This document shows, piece by piece, positions 39,590 through 49,088 of a DNA stretch of 64,000 nucleotides. The DNA is from Paenibacillus sp. FSL K6-1330 (GTDB lineage: Bacteria; Bacillota; Bacilli; Paenibacillales; Paenibacillaceae): assembly GCF_037976825.1 (NCBI RefSeq), contig NZ_CP150269.1, positions 7,363,486 to 7,427,485 of the forward strand, written 5' to 3'. Positions within the stretch are counted from its first letter, which is position 1; the number at the start of each line of letters is the position of its first letter. Both the position numbers and the translations under genes were made by a program. Under the pieces are notes generated by a model that saw nothing but the letters and a program-made list of their open reading frames with translations, made no database searches and was not told where the DNA came from.

Positions 39590-39628
39590 TAAAAAGCGGC
39601 CCAGCCTATAAGTTAGGCTGGACCGCTC
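39590..39628 (-). terminator. Terminator of the rpsF-ssb-rpsR operon
   Basis: AGCGGTCCAGCCT/AGGCTGGGCCGCT on the minus strand with one mismatch-tolerated G-U pair, followed by TTTTTATT. Confidence 0.92.
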
Positions 39629-39640
39629 TGACACAAATGA

Positions 39641-39913
39641 TTACTCAGTTGTGTATGGAAGCAATGCGATTTGACGGGAGCGTTTGATCGCAATCGTCAG
39701 GGCACGCTGATATTTAGCGCTAGTACCTGTTACACGACGAGGCAAGATTTTTCCGCGCTCGCTGATGAATTTCTTGAGCAGGTCTGTATCTTTATAGTCA
39801 ATGTGAGTAATTTTGTTCACAGTGAAGAAACATACTTTACGACGCTTGTTGCGGCCGCCACGGCGTGCCGGTCTTTTGTCGTTGTCTCCGCCTTCTCTTT
39901 GTTTAAAAGCCAT
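39641..39913 (-). CDS. rpsR: 30S ribosomal protein S18
   Basis: 90 aa. Contains [17 protein letters not shown] and [17 protein letters not shown], the standard S18 core. Basic N-terminal tail is longer than in Bacillus. Last gene of rpsF-ssb-rpsR. Confidence 0.97.
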   Translation of the reverse strand: MAFKQREGGDNDKRPARRGGRNKRRKVCFFTVNKITHIDYKDTDLLKKFISERGKILPRRVTGTSAKYQRALTIAIKRSRQIALLPYTTE

Positions 39914-39934
39914 GTGTTGTCAGTCCTTTCCGTA

Positions 39935-40429
39935 TTAAAATGGCAAATCATCATCCGAAATATCGATCGGTTTTCCTTCATCGGAAAAAGGATCCTGATT
40001 GTTGTTTCGTGAGTTGTTATTGTTCCCACGGTTTCCGCCACTGCTATTGCTGTTGCTTCCTCCGCTAAACGATGATTCCTCACGATTTCCTCCGCCACCG
40101 CTTGTTTCACGGTTTGACTCCAAGAAGCGAACATTATCGGCAATGACTTCGGTGACGTATACACGCTTACCTTCGTTATTCTCGTAATTCCGCACTTGAA
40201 TGCGCCCTTCTACAGCCGTCAGACGGCCTTTACGCAGATAGTTTGCACAAGTCTCCGCAAGCTGTCTCCAGGTCACGACCGGAATGAAATCCGCTTCGCG
40301 CTCCCCGCCTTGTCCAGTAAACGGACGATCAACAGCAAGTGTAAATTGCGTTACAGCAACACCTGAAGGAGTATATCGCAGCTCGGGATCCTTAGTCAGT
40401 CGGCCAATCAAAATGACACGGTTCAACAA
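39935..40429 (-). CDS. ssb: Single-stranded DNA-binding protein
   Basis: 164 aa. OB fold at 1-105 ([20 protein letters not shown]), Gly/Asn/Ser-rich linker, and the acidic tip DISDDDLPF that recruits repair and replication partners. Confidence 0.97.
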   Translation of the reverse strand: MLNRVILIGRLTKDPELRYTPSGVAVTQFTLAVDRPFTGQGGEREADFIPVVTWRQLAETCANYLRKGRLTAVEGRIQVRNYENNEGKRVYVTEVIADNVRFLESNRETSGGGGNREESSFSGGSNSNSSGGNRGNNNNSRNNNQDPFSDEGKPIDISDDDLPF

Positions 40430-40477
40430 TCCAATCCCCTCCTTAGAACGAAATCAATTACAAAGTTTTTTTACGTA

Positions 40478-40762
40478 TTAAGCAACGTCGTTCGTGATGA
40501 GATAACGAATAACTTCGTCAGAAATCTTCATGAGACGCTCAAGTTCAGCTACAACTTCAGGTGTTGCATTGAAGTTTACCAGAACGAATACGCCATCACG
40601 GAATTTCTTGATCTCATACGCAAGACGGCGTTTACCCATTACGTCATGCTTTGTAATTTCTCCGCCGTTGGAGATGATGCCTTGGAATTTATCGACTGCA
40701 GCTTGAACAGCTTCTTGTTCAATGTCAGGACGAATAATGTACATCACTTCATATTTGCGCAT
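40478..40762 (-). CDS. rpsF: 30S ribosomal protein S6
   Basis: 94 aa from ATG 40762 (SD AAGGAGGTGA). MRKYEVMYIIRPDIEQEAV is the usual S6 start. A longer frame reaches 40834 but lies in the leader. First gene of the operon. Confidence 0.96.
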   Translation of the reverse strand: MRKYEVMYIIRPDIEQEAVQAAVDKFQGIISNGGEITKHDVMGKRRLAYEIKKFRDGVFVLVNFNATPEVVAELERLMKISDEVIRYLITNDVA

Positions 40763-40830
40763 ATGTTTCACCTCCTTATGGACTTCGGCCCTCAATCTCT
40801 GTTGAGAGCAAGGAGCGAGTCTAACTCGCA
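40763..40830 (-). promoter_or_regulatory. rpsF leader, candidate S6:S18 autoregulatory RNA
   Basis: The leader has hairpin GCGAGT-TAG-ACTCGC and then CTCTCAA/TTGAGGG (40808-40789) with CCG directly 3' of it, ahead of the SD. A CCG next to a stem is the core of the published S6:S18 motif; the fit was not tested by folding. Confidence 0.4.
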
Positions 40831-40837
40831 CCATAAT

Positions 40838-40866
40838 ACTATATCAGAACGGGTGATCGGATGCAA
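40838..40866 (-). promoter_or_regulatory. rpsF promoter
   Basis: Minus strand TTGCAT, 17-bp spacer, TATAGT with an upstream TG (extended -10). Confidence 0.75.
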
Positions 40867-41000
40867 GTTTCTTTTCAATGCTGAATATGCTCTCTTCCCT
40901 TTATTACCGCGCTTTTCTCACTTTCCCTGCGATGATTTAGAATCCAATGGCGCATGATAATACATGCAGTCCATCCATCATAATGAGGAGGAATTCCACA

Positions 41001-41195
41001 ATGGGAGAACAGTCCGAATTTCGTGCAGGTGACAAAGCCCCAAACAACGGCATTTATATGGAAGTGGGCGTCAGAGACCATATCATGGGGATCGAAAATC
41101 CTCGTCAAATCCAAATGAACAAAGGTGATACGTTTCCTGAAACCCAAAATGACGATCGTGTATGGTTAAACAAGCGCAGAGTGCAGCCTAAGTAA
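41001..41195 (+). CDS. yjzC: YjzC-family protein
   Basis: 64 aa from ATG 41001 (SD GAGGAGG). MGEQSEFRAGDKAPNNGIYMEV and GDTFPETQNDDRVW match the YjzC family. Function unknown; expressed late in spore formation in Bacillus. Upstream Met codons lack an SD. Confidence 0.85.
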   Translation: MGEQSEFRAGDKAPNNGIYMEVGVRDHIMGIENPRQIQMNKGDTFPETQNDDRVWLNKRRVQPK

Positions 41196-41374
41196 CCACC
41201 TGAAGACATCAGCCTGGAGTTTTTACATTATGCTTACCTCGTCCTTTACGCACGGTACGAAGTCAGGTCATGGCTTAAATCACTGTTGACCAAGCCATGC
41301 AATCTAAACATTTGATATTGGAATTTTTATCCGGTGAATTTTGTGTGTATACAAAGACACCTTTATGCGCACAT

Positions 41375-41604
41375 TATAATCAGGCGGTGCATGAGAGAGG
41401 TGTGGTTCCGTTGAACGTTGCAGCAGAACGACGCATGAGGTTTCTGATCGTCACACGGATTGCAAGCTGAGGAAATGAGCCGAATGCTTGACCTCTTGGA
41501 CAAGTGAAGCTATTGACAAGGTTCGCAGAAGTGCTGATAAAATGATTCCAATTCACAAGCACCGCCTACCCAGAAGGAAGGGCCCAATCGGGCCCTTCTT
41601 TTTT
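41375..41604 (+). ncRNA. Possible plus-strand small RNA
   Basis: A TATAAT near 41369-41374 and a perfect terminator (GAAGGGCCC, AATC loop, GGGCCCTTC, U6; 41577-41604) bracket about 230 nt with no SD-supported frame. No -35. It could equally be a read-through terminator for yjzC. Confidence 0.3.
41577..41604 (+). terminator. Plus-strand terminator
   Basis: Perfect 9-bp GC-rich stem, 4-nt loop, six U. It ends whatever is transcribed rightward after yjzC. Confidence 0.88.
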
Positions 41605-41645
41605 GTGCAAAAATACTCGGGACCAAAAACTCAAGTTTGTTCCAA

Positions 41646-41681
41646 CGAAAAACACCCTCTGCAGGTCGTCTGCATGAGGGT
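41646..41681 (-). terminator. Terminator of tRNA-Ser
   Basis: ACCCTC-TGCAG / CTGCA-GAGGGT with one bulge, U-run on the minus strand. Lies 90 nt past the tRNA. Confidence 0.8.
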
Positions 41682-41769
41682 ATTTTATTCAAAGGCGCTT
41701 TACAGCTTAACGCCTAACTTATGTATCAACATCGTTTATAACCATAACAGCGGAACTTTAAACGATTGG

Positions 41770-41860
41770 TGGCGGAAAGGGTGGGATTCGAACCCACGCA
41801 CGCCTTGCGACGCCTAGCTGATTTCGAGTCAGCCCCCTTGGGCCTCTTGGGTACCTTTCC
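41770..41860 (-). tRNA. tRNA-Ser (anticodon CGA)
   Basis: 91 nt with CCA encoded. Acceptor GGAAAGG/CCTTTCC with discriminator G; anticodon loop CTCGAAA reads UCG codons; long variable arm GGCGTCGCAAGGCGT; T-arm TGGGTTCGAATCCCA. All arms pair. Confidence 0.95.
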
Positions 41861-41932
41861 ACAGCAAGATTGATTATATCATGGAAACATTATATGGTCA
41901 ATAGCTTGTCTTAACGCTTCGGGGAGGAGATA

Positions 41933-42154
41933 TTACGGTGTATCCCCTGCCCCTTCCGTCTCTTGAGCCGAACGCAAAACCTTCTTCATATTCTTCTCAA
42001 ACTTTAAACGGGGGATCAACACACTATGCTGACATTTTGTACATTTGATCCGAATATCCATCCCCATGCGAATAATCTCCATCTCATTATTCCCACAAGG
42101 ATGCGGCTTCTTCATCTGAACGATATCCCCTAACTGAAATACCTTGCGCTCCAT
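41933..42154 (-). CDS. DUF951 family protein
   Basis: 73 aa. QLGDIVQMKKPHPCGNNEMEI and IKCTKCQHSVLIPR are the family blocks; the Cys residues (PCG, CTKC) suggest a small zinc-ribbon or RNA-binding fold. Encoded just downstream of mscS, as in many Firmicutes. Function unknown. Confidence 0.85.
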   Translation of the reverse strand: MERKVFQLGDIVQMKKPHPCGNNEMEIIRMGMDIRIKCTKCQHSVLIPRLKFEKNMKKVLRSAQETEGAGDTP

Positions 42155-42221
42155 GGCTACCGCTCCCTTTTACTTCTATCACTTCTTCTATCTATTATAT
42201 ATCATTGGTTAACCGATTAGA

Positions 42222-43121
42222 TCAACCCTGCACGCGTTCTTGTCCCAAATCCCGTGCTTCAATCGCCTGTTTGATATCCGTAAAAATCTGACGCTCCACA
42301 TCTTCCCTTGCATTCGGATTGCATTCCGCCACAATACGAACAACATATTCGGAAGTATTCAATGACTGGATTCCTAATACATCCGGTATCCGCTGTACCT
42401 CTGGGCGACGGTCCATGATTCCCGTAAGGGCCGCTTGAATCAGTGTAATCGTGTCCTTCACCTGCTGGTCGTTCTTTACCGGTAGATCTACAATGGCTAA
42501 TGAGTTGGAAAGGGAGTAATTCGTGACGCTGGTAATCATCCCATTCGGAATGATATAGGTCTCCCCATTCAATCCCTTTACACGCGAGGTGCGAAGCCCG
42601 ATCATTTCGACAGTTCCCCGGTACTCACCACTTTTGATTACGTCACCTACCGCAAACTGATCCTCGAATATAATGAAAAATCCAGTAATAACGTCCTTCA
42701 CTAAACTCTGTGCACCAAAACCTATAGCAAGACCAAGGACTCCGGCACCGGCTAACAGCGGTCCTAACTCGAAGTGGAACTCCGAGAGAATGATCAAAAT
42801 CATGACAAAGTTGCATACAACGGAGGTTACATTTTTTAACAACTCCCCTACCGTGACAAAACGTCTTGAGTTCACTTGTATTCGACTCTTCTCCTGCCTA
42901 AGGAGAAACTGATCAATCATTTTATACACAACCCGTATCACAAGACGCGTCAGAATAAAAATGATGATAACCCGAATGCCGGATGACAGGATATGCATCC
43001 ACATCTCTTCATTCGTTAACCATCCCCAGACTTTATCTTTCAAGCCCTCAGCCTCCTCAGCTATAGTTTTTAAATCTACACCGTCATCCGTTTCCGCTGA
43101 TAAGTAACCAAAGCCCCTCAT
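42222..43121 (-). CDS. Small-conductance mechanosensitive channel (MscS family)
   Basis: 299 aa. N-terminal TM helices, then the pore helix and beta domain: LGLAIGFGAQSLVKDVITGFFIIFE and QFAVGDVIKSG, the core MscS motifs. Opens under membrane tension to release osmolytes. ATG 43121 with SD GGGGAGGA. C-terminal domain of about 75 residues. Confidence 0.93.
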   Translation of the reverse strand: MRGFGYLSAETDDGVDLKTIAEEAEGLKDKVWGWLTNEEMWMHILSSGIRVIIIFILTRLVIRVVYKMIDQFLLRQEKSRIQVNSRRFVTVGELLKNVTSVVCNFVMILIILSEFHFELGPLLAGAGVLGLAIGFGAQSLVKDVITGFFIIFEDQFAVGDVIKSGEYRGTVEMIGLRTSRVKGLNGETYIIPNGMITSVTNYSLSNSLAIVDLPVKNDQQVKDTITLIQAALTGIMDRRPEVQRIPDVLGIQSLNTSEYVVRIVAECNPNAREDVERQIFTDIKQAIEARDLGQERVQG

Positions 43122-43136
43122 CCTGATGTCCTCCCC

Positions 43137-43391
43137 TTACTCTTCGATGTTGATATACCTCTTGTTGTTATCCAGCGCAAAGATGCCTCGGATCTCCACA
43201 TGCTCCTGCTGAATGATCTCTTGAACATCTTTTAACGCATCAGGTGGGAATTGAATCGATAATGCACAGCCTGCTGTAATCTCTTTTGGTGTAGGAAAAA
43301 GATCAATTTCGATATCCGCGTACTCCAACAGCATTTCCGCACGCAGTGCCTGCTGGGTGGAATCGAATGCGATCAACATCGCGCCTTCCAC
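43137..43391 (-). CDS. DUF3343 family protein
   Basis: 84 aa if GTG 43391 is used (GGAGGGG upstream); an ATG at 43421 has no SD. The sequence MLIAFDSTQQALRAEMLLEYA is the family start. DUF3343 proteins are small ferredoxin-like fold partners, often near selenium or cysteine-desulfurase genes; here a cysteine desulfurase-like gene is 1.4 kb away. Function unknown. Separated by 15 bp from mscS. Confidence 0.8.
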   Translation of the reverse strand: MEGAMLIAFDSTQQALRAEMLLEYADIEIDLFPTPKEITAGCALSIQFPPDALKDVQEIIQQEHVEIRGIFALDNNKRYINIEE

Positions 43392-43652
43392 TGCCCCGTC
43401 CCCCTCCATCATTCCTATCATTTTGTATGTATGTTCTTCTCTTCATCATTTCCAATGATTAAGAGTTTTATATAAACCTTTTCATAGATCAACATATTCA
43501 TATACCTCATGCAGTCCAGGTCATACCCTCTTTCTAAGAGCATACTTCTGTCTGACATGAATATAAATCACATTTTAAGCGAATCCCAAAGTATAAAAAC
43601 AGTCTTTCATCCATATACTGATACTACCAAATGCAGACGAAAGGAAGATTCT

Positions 43653-44258
43653 ATGAACCGTCTATCTAAAATCACGTCTCGCCCGGAGGCTTCCAGCTTA
43701 AAAATACCACACACGGACCCTAATATCCATTCTGCTATTATACATCGCTTGCTCTTCCATCTCTCTGACGCCCGTATTCAGCATCGTCCGCTTGTCATTG
43801 TCTGCATCGGTACCGACCGGTCTACCGGCGACTGCCTGGGGCCGCTTGTCGGCACCTCACTTGCACGCTACAACAGTTCCATGTTTCATCTCTACGGTAC
43901 GCTGGACGAGCCTGTCCACGCCATGAATCTGAAGGATACGCTAACGGCCATATACGAAAAATTCGACAACCCTTTTGTAATCGGAATTGATGCTTGTTTA
44001 GGGCAATCATCAAGTGTAGGCTCTATTCAGATATCCGATGGTCCTCTAAAGCCTGGAGCCGGCGTACATAAAGAATTACCGCCGGTCGGCGATATCCATG
44101 TAACGGGTATCGTCAATGTCGGCGGCTTTATGGAATACTTCGTATTGCAGAACACTCGCTTAAGCTTGGTCATGCGGTTGTCTGATATTATTGCAACCTG
44201 CCTATTTGCAGGCATCAAAGAGTGGAACCGTTCTACCCTTCTTGCAGCGCAAGAGTGA
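43653..44258 (+). CDS. yyaC: YyaC-type spore protease family protein
   Basis: 201 aa from ATG 43653 (SD AAAGGAAG). IVCIGTDRSTGDCLGPLVGT and GIDACLG with SSSVG carry the germination-protease-like fold with Asp residues. Made in the forespore in Bacillus; role not settled. Plus-strand island in a minus-strand region; its 3' end overlaps DUF4446 by 26 bp. Confidence 0.9.
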   Translation: MNRLSKITSRPEASSLKIPHTDPNIHSAIIHRLLFHLSDARIQHRPLVIVCIGTDRSTGDCLGPLVGTSLARYNSSMFHLYGTLDEPVHAMNLKDTLTAIYEKFDNPFVIGIDACLGQSSSVGSIQISDGPLKPGAGVHKELPPVGDIHVTGIVNVGGFMEYFVLQNTRLSLVMRLSDIIATCLFAGIKEWNRSTLLAAQE

Positions 44259-44733
44259 CGGCCTCTTTTTCTTCCGGAGACAATGGATATTTGGACTGCC
44301 CATCCTTCAGTGGTTTAGCATACACAAAAGAGCTCTCCCGGTTATGCAGACCGGTCAGCACGATCCCTTCCTCTTGTTCGCTGAGAATAGCCAGGGAGAA
44401 GCTCATTTCGTTTCCCCGCTCGCCAAACGCATTGTATCGTACGATACCAACCTTGGACTTCATCCCTTTCAAACTGCCGCTGATCGTATCCAGCATTTTT
44501 TGATGATGGGCATGTCCCTCTTCAATCTCATCCATTTGGATTTTCAATTGGACCAACAGCGATTCGATGTCTTCTACCCCACTGCCTTCCATCATCGCAT
44601 CATAACGTCGCCTCATTTTACGCAGTTTTGTCCCTTGTACAATTAAAGTTACCCATAAGATCAAGATGATCATGACCATTCCGACGACAAACCAATGAAG
44701 CTGTTCCATGATCAATTCATTTAATTCAGACAT
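44233..44733 (-). CDS. DUF4446 family membrane protein
   Basis: 166 aa from ATG 44733. One N-terminal TM helix (about 10-30), a coiled-coil segment (about 40-80), then the DUF4446 domain with RYNAFGERGNEMSFSLAIL and GIVLTGLHNRESSFVYAKP. Same setting as yyaB of Bacillus. Function unknown. Overlaps yyaC tail-to-tail. Confidence 0.85.
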   Translation of the reverse strand: MSELNELIMEQLHWFVVGMVMIILILWVTLIVQGTKLRKMRRRYDAMMEGSGVEDIESLLVQLKIQMDEIEEGHAHHQKMLDTISGSLKGMKSKVGIVRYNAFGERGNEMSFSLAILSEQEEGIVLTGLHNRESSFVYAKPLKDGQSKYPLSPEEKEAVTLALQEG

Positions 44734-44771
44734 GCTTTCTTCCTTCCTCTTCTCCATCTTGATCTATTCGA

Positions 44772-45920
44772 TTAACTATGAATCTCTGCAATCGCTTTTC
44801 GCATGAACTCTACCTCGTCACGGCTAGTAGATATCCCCACGCTTGCTCTGATTGCACCCGTCTGTTCCGTGCCTGATACCATATGGGCAAGCGGTGTACA
44901 ATGATAACCGGCACGCACAGCAATTCCATATTCCCGGTCCAGTCGGAAAGCCAATTCAGACGCACTGAATCGCTCCGACACAAATGCAACAATACCTGTC
45001 CTCGCCTGTCCAAGAGCAGGACCTAGTATTCGAAGGCCTCCTACCTCTTGTAGACCCTCCATCATATATTGCGTTAACTCCCATTCATGCCGGTAAATAT
45101 GCTGGGGTGTCCATTCAAGCACCTTCTTCACACCCGCTTGCAATCCCGCATATCCAATCGTGTTAGGCGTCCCTGCCTCATATCGATCCGGACGTACCGT
45201 TGGCTGTTCAATAGCCTCCGATTGACTCCCTGTGCCTCCGTGCAGTAATGGTTCCAGATCAATATCAGGCGAGATATACAACCCGCCTGTCCCCTGCGGC
45301 CCCAGAAGCCCTTTATGCCCCGGAAAAGCCAACATGCCTACATGCATCTCCTCCACGTGAACATCCAGCATACCGGCACTCTGGGCAGCATCTACGAGCA
45401 GTACGGCCCCTTTCCTCTTCACCAGTTCTCCTATTTCAACGAGAGGAATAATCGAACCAAGAAGGTTGGAACTGTGACTACATACAACAAGCCTAGTATT
45501 AGAACGAAAAGCGCCCTCCATTAGTTGCACATCAAGCTGGCCTTCCTCATCGACAGGAACGTAGTCCACTTGTATCCCTCGGGTGCGTTTCAAAAACTCT
45601 AACGGTCTTCGCACTGAGTTATGTTCAATCATAGTGGCAATCACATGGTCGCCTTCACGCAAATAGCCTTTGATTGCTAAATTCAACGCTTCTGTTGTAT
45701 TCGATGTCAGCGCAATATCATTAGGATTTTTCACCCCAAACAAATCCGCGAGCGTCTTTCGCGTTCCGTAGAGTACACGAGAAGCTTTCACCGCCATCCG
45801 GTGACTCCCACGTCCCGGGTTTGCAGCCTCCTCCTCCATCGCCTTTCTCATCGCCTCAAATACTTCAGGAGGCTTTGGCCACGAAGTGGCTGCATGATCC
45901 AGATAAACGATCGGGTCCAT
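44772..45920 (-). CDS. Cysteine desulfurase-like class V aminotransferase
   Basis: 382 aa. PLP Lys in FPGHKGLLGPQGTG, HSSNLLG phosphate-binding block, and the sulfur-carrying Cys in GYHCTPLAH near residue 348. The family splits cysteine to alanine plus sulfur. NifS/IscS paralogue; its sulfur acceptor is unknown. A DUF3343 gene is nearby, a link seen with selenium-type desulfurases. Confidence 0.9.
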   Translation of the reverse strand: MDPIVYLDHAATSWPKPPEVFEAMRKAMEEEAANPGRGSHRMAVKASRVLYGTRKTLADLFGVKNPNDIALTSNTTEALNLAIKGYLREGDHVIATMIEHNSVRRPLEFLKRTRGIQVDYVPVDEEGQLDVQLMEGAFRSNTRLVVCSHSSNLLGSIIPLVEIGELVKRKGAVLLVDAAQSAGMLDVHVEEMHVGMLAFPGHKGLLGPQGTGGLYISPDIDLEPLLHGGTGSQSEAIEQPTVRPDRYEAGTPNTIGYAGLQAGVKKVLEWTPQHIYRHEWELTQYMMEGLQEVGGLRILGPALGQARTGIVAFVSERFSASELAFRLDREYGIAVRAGYHCTPLAHMVSGTEQTGAIRASVGISTSRDEVEFMRKAIAEIHS

Positions 45921-46023
45921 GATGTTTCCCCTTCATCTTTACCGTATTGGTGTCTCTTAACAGGATATGTCCAAAAACCTCTTTAATCCAGCATCAAGGC
46001 TATGGCTTCACGTTTAGTTAAAT

Positions 46024-46066
46024 AAAGACATATCTCATTCCCTTACAGGAACGTCGACATGTCTTT
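46024..46066 (-). terminator. Terminator after parB
   Basis: AAAGACAT / ATGTCTTT pair with about 27 nt between; A/U-rich on both flanks, so bidirectional use is possible. Loop is long, so strength is uncertain. Confidence 0.45.
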
Positions 46067-46155
46067 GGTTTTTAATCACACTCATTTGCTGTTCGACCAT
46101 TTGTTGTTCAACCCGTCACTCACAATAGTATCTTCTTCAACAAAACTACGACTCT

Positions 46156-46995
46156 TTATTGAAGAAGTTCCAACAACCGCTCCAGGTCCTGTCTGCTATA
46201 GTAATTAAGCTCAATCTTCCCTTTATCCTTATTGTGCTTAATTTTGACAGTTGTTTTAAACCGTTCTCTCAGATCCTCTTCCAAATGATCGATATAAGGA
46301 TCTCTATTCTTAACCTTAGGCTTCGCTTTATCCGTTGGTTTACGATCCAGATTCTTAACAGCTTCCTCTAGTTCACGAACACTCCACTCTTGCTCAACAC
46401 ACTGTTTTGCCAACTGCTTAACAAGAATTGGATCCTTTATTCCAACGATCGCTCGGGCATGTCCCATGGACAATGTTCCACGTGAAACATTATCCTTCAC
46501 TTCTTCTGGTAGGGAAAGCAACCGCAAAAAGTTAGCGATGTGAGAACGAGACTTACCTACCTTCAATGAAAGCTCTTCTTGGGTTAAGGAAAATTGTTCC
46601 ATTAAACCTTGATAAGCTACAGCAATCTCCATGGCGTTCAGGTTCTCGCGCTGAAGGTTCTCAATCAGGGCAATTTCCATAACCTGTTGATCGCTAAAAG
46701 ATCGAACCACCGCCGGAATCGTAGCTTTTCCGCAATATTGGGATGCCCGGAATCTGCGCTCCCCGGCAATAATCTCATACCCTTTCAGCACACTGCGGAC
46801 GATAATCGGTTGTATAACTCCATGCTGACGGATCGATTCCGCCAATTCCTGGATTGCCTCATCGTTAAATGTCTTGCGCGGCTGATACGGATTCGCTCGC
46901 AATTGACTGAGCGGAATTTCCACTACCTTGTCATCATCATGAATAGACAAAGATGGAATAAGCGCATCCAGCCCTTTTCCCAATCGTTTACTCAT
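46156..46995 (-). CDS. parB: ParB/Spo0J chromosome partition protein
   Basis: 279 aa. N-terminal MSKRLGKGLDALIP, the CTPase motifs (GERRFRAS), HTH with KVGKSRSHIANFLRLL, and a C-terminal dimer domain. It loads onto parS, slides as a clamp and recruits SMC. Overlaps parA by 8 bp. A parS site lies inside its own coding sequence. Confidence 0.96.
   Translation of the reverse strand: MSKRLGKGLDALIPSLSIHDDDKVVEIPLSQLRANPYQPRKTFNDEAIQELAESIRQHGVIQPIIVRSVLKGYEIIAGERRFRASQYCGKATIPAVVRSFSDQQVMEIALIENLQRENLNAMEIAVAYQGLMEQFSLTQEELSLKVGKSRSHIANFLRLLSLPEEVKDNVSRGTLSMGHARAIVGIKDPILVKQLAKQCVEQEWSVRELEEAVKNLDRKPTDKAKPKVKNRDPYIDHLEEDLRERFKTTVKIKHNKDKGKIELNYYSRQDLERLLELLQ
46474..46489. other. parS: parS site inside parB
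   Basis: TGTTCCACGTGAAACA, one change from the consensus TGTTTCACGTGAAACA and the same as one natural B. subtilis parS variant. Positioned in the parB reading frame, as in Bacillus. Confidence 0.92.
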
Positions 46996-47749
46996 ACGAG
47001 ATCACTTCCTTTGCCAGCTCCAAGTATACTTCCGCTCCCTTAGAACGAGGATCATATGTAATGATCGACTGTCCATGAGAAGGTGCCTCACTCAAACGAA
47101 TGTTTCTAGGAATAATCGTTCTGTACACTTTTTCCTGAAAATACTTTTTCACTTCTTCAATCACTTGAATGCCCAGGTTCGTGCGCGCATCCAGCATCGT
47201 CAGCAATACGCCTTCAATCTTGAGAGAGGTATTCAGGTGTTTCTGAACAAGGCGAACCGTATTCAGCAGCTGACTCAGACCCTCCAGTGCGTAATACTCA
47301 CATTGAATCGGGATAATTACTGAATCGGCCGCGGTCAATGAATTGATCGTTAAAATGCCAAGCGATGGAGGACAATCAATCAAAATATAATCGTACTGAG
47401 GCTTGATTAATTGTAGTGATTTCTTCAATCGTACCTCACGAGAAATCGTAGGGACAAGCTCAATCTCAGCACCAGCCAATTGAATGGTTGCCGGAATGAT
47501 GTCCAATCCTTCTATGTTAGTCCCACAGATGGCGTCCTTCGGGTGTACTTCATTGATGATAATATCATATATGCAATTTGCAACATCGGCTTTATTAATG
47601 CCAACCCCACTCGTTGTATTTCCTTGGGGGTCTATATCCACCAAAAGCACCCGTTTGCCTAGCGAAGCCAATCCAGCTCCCAGATTGACGGAAGTCGTCG
47701 TTTTGCCGACACCGCCCTTTTGATTTGCTATGGCAATTATCTTTGACAC
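46988..47749 (-). CDS. parA: ParA/Soj chromosome partition ATPase
   Basis: 253 aa. Deviant Walker A KGGVGKTT at residues 11-18, VDIDPQGN, and ALIDCPPSLG-type Walker B region. Forms dimers on DNA, positions ParB and modulates DnaA. Tandem with parB. Confidence 0.96.
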   Translation of the reverse strand: MSKIIAIANQKGGVGKTTTSVNLGAGLASLGKRVLLVDIDPQGNTTSGVGINKADVANCIYDIIINEVHPKDAICGTNIEGLDIIPATIQLAGAEIELVPTISREVRLKKSLQLIKPQYDYILIDCPPSLGILTINSLTAADSVIIPIQCEYYALEGLSQLLNTVRLVQKHLNTSLKIEGVLLTMLDARTNLGIQVIEEVKKYFQEKVYRTIIPRNIRLSEAPSHGQSIITYDPRSKGAEVYLELAKEVISYE

Positions 47750-47978
47750 TCATTTCACCTCAATGTAGGAAGACTCTTCTAAGTAGTCGCAATAGATGAT
47801 ATACAGCGATAGGCTGTATATGTGTATTAAGCGAACGTTCCCGGTAACTCCAGGATGCCCAGGATATAGCGGATGAAAATGAGTAATAATAAATTACATG
47901 GTTCTCATCTGTAACAACAAACCTAACCCCTTCGTTAATCGATACAGTCTGGTGTAGAGCACTATCTCTTGATCAACA

Positions 47979-48005
47979 GAAAAAGCGGTACGATGCATAC
48001 CGCTT
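47979..48005 (-). terminator. Terminator of noc
   Basis: AAGCGGTA (47983-47990) and TACCGCTT (47998-48005), 7-nt loop, then U-run on the minus strand. Confidence 0.88.
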
Positions 48006-48016
48006 CACACCATATC

Positions 48017-48835
48017 TTAACGTTTAGGTATTTTTATAACGATTTCATAGTGATCTTCATGATCATTCTCTGTTGTTTTAATTGCCATCCCGGAACCGGA
48101 TACCATATCAATCGATTGACGAATCGTGTTCAAAGCCAGGCGAACATCCTTACTATAAGATATACGCTTAGACTTCTTCATCGTTGTTACTTCTTTATAA
48201 AAGGCGATTCGTGCCTCCGTCTGCTTCACATTCAGTTCCTTGGTAATGATCTCGTCCAGCACCTTGAGCTGGGTTTCTTCATTATCTAAAGAAAGCAGCG
48301 CACGAGCATGGCGTTCCGTCACTTTACGTTCCATCAAAGCCACTTTGACTGCTTCTGGCAGCTGCAGCAAGCGAATCTTGTTTGCAATCGTAGACTGGCT
48401 TTTTCCTAAACGCTGTGCCAAGCTCTCTTGTGTCAGTTGATGAAGATCAATCAGCTTCTGATAAGCAACAGCCTCTTCAATGGACGTCAGTCCTTCACGC
48501 TGCAAATTTTCGATTAACGCAATCGATGCCGCCTGTGAATCGTTGAACTCCCGAACAATGGCCGGAATCGTGTCCAGACCCAGCTTCTTAACCGCACGCC
48601 AGCGGCGTTCCCCTGCAATGATCTCATACATGCCATTACGGACGCGAACAACGATAGGTTGAATGACTCCATGAGTTTTAATCGTCTGGAGCAGTTCATC
48701 AATCTTCTCATCATCAAAAATCGTCCGTGGCTGGTATGGGCTGCTGACAATCTCGTTTACCGGGATTTGTTTCACTTCATCCCCTTGGTTCCGCTCTGCC
48801 GCTAAGCCAAACAATCTCGAAAATTGTTCTTTCAT
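48017..48835 (-). CDS. noc: Noc, nucleoid occlusion protein (ParB family)
   Basis: 272 aa from ATG 48835; GTG 48850 is part of the [19 protein letters not shown] begins the membrane-binding amphipathic N terminus typical of Noc. ParB-like CTPase region (GERRWRA) and [21 protein letters not shown]. It binds NBS sites and blocks FtsZ over the nucleoid. Placed between parA and rsmG, the usual position. Confidence 0.95.
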   Translation of the reverse strand: MKEQFSRLFGLAAERNQGDEVKQIPVNEIVSSPYQPRTIFDDEKIDELLQTIKTHGVIQPIVVRVRNGMYEIIAGERRWRAVKKLGLDTIPAIVREFNDSQAASIALIENLQREGLTSIEEAVAYQKLIDLHQLTQESLAQRLGKSQSTIANKIRLLQLPEAVKVALMERKVTERHARALLSLDNEETQLKVLDEIITKELNVKQTEARIAFYKEVTTMKKSKRISYSKDVRLALNTIRQSIDMVSGSGMAIKTTENDHEDHYEIVIKIPKR

Positions 48836-49060
48836 TCCGTATATTACCACCTAATTTCATGATAGCACGGATAAGCCTCCGAATATCCCGGAATCGGTTA
48901 AACGATTGGACAACCACAATATGGAGCCATACACAGATGATTCCACCATCCATTGGCGCTAGAATCCACTGTGGTGCCAGGCATTTCCCTGCAAAAACAG
49001 ATTTCATGCTGATCAGAGAAAAGACGCCTGTGGTGATCATAGACGTATTACTCTGATCCA

Positions 49061-49088
49061 AACCGCTGCATGAAGCGGTTTCTTCTTG
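49061..49088 (+). terminator. Plus-strand terminator-like hairpin
   Basis: AAACCGCT / AGCGGTTT, 6-nt loop, then TCTTCTT. No plus-strand gene lies upstream. Confidence 0.45.

Larger units (their letters stand above)
41196..41769. other. Intergenic region with two terminators
   Basis: Holds a plus-strand terminator (41577-41604) and the tRNA-Ser terminator (41646-41681). A candidate plus-strand RNA between about 41375 and 41604 is listed separately. No protein gene. Confidence 0.6.

Noticed and set aside
41400..41604. SRP (4.5S) RNA gene near tRNA-Ser, as in Bacillus
   Set aside because: The conserved GGTC..GGAAGGAAGCAGCC apical motif is absent on both strands.
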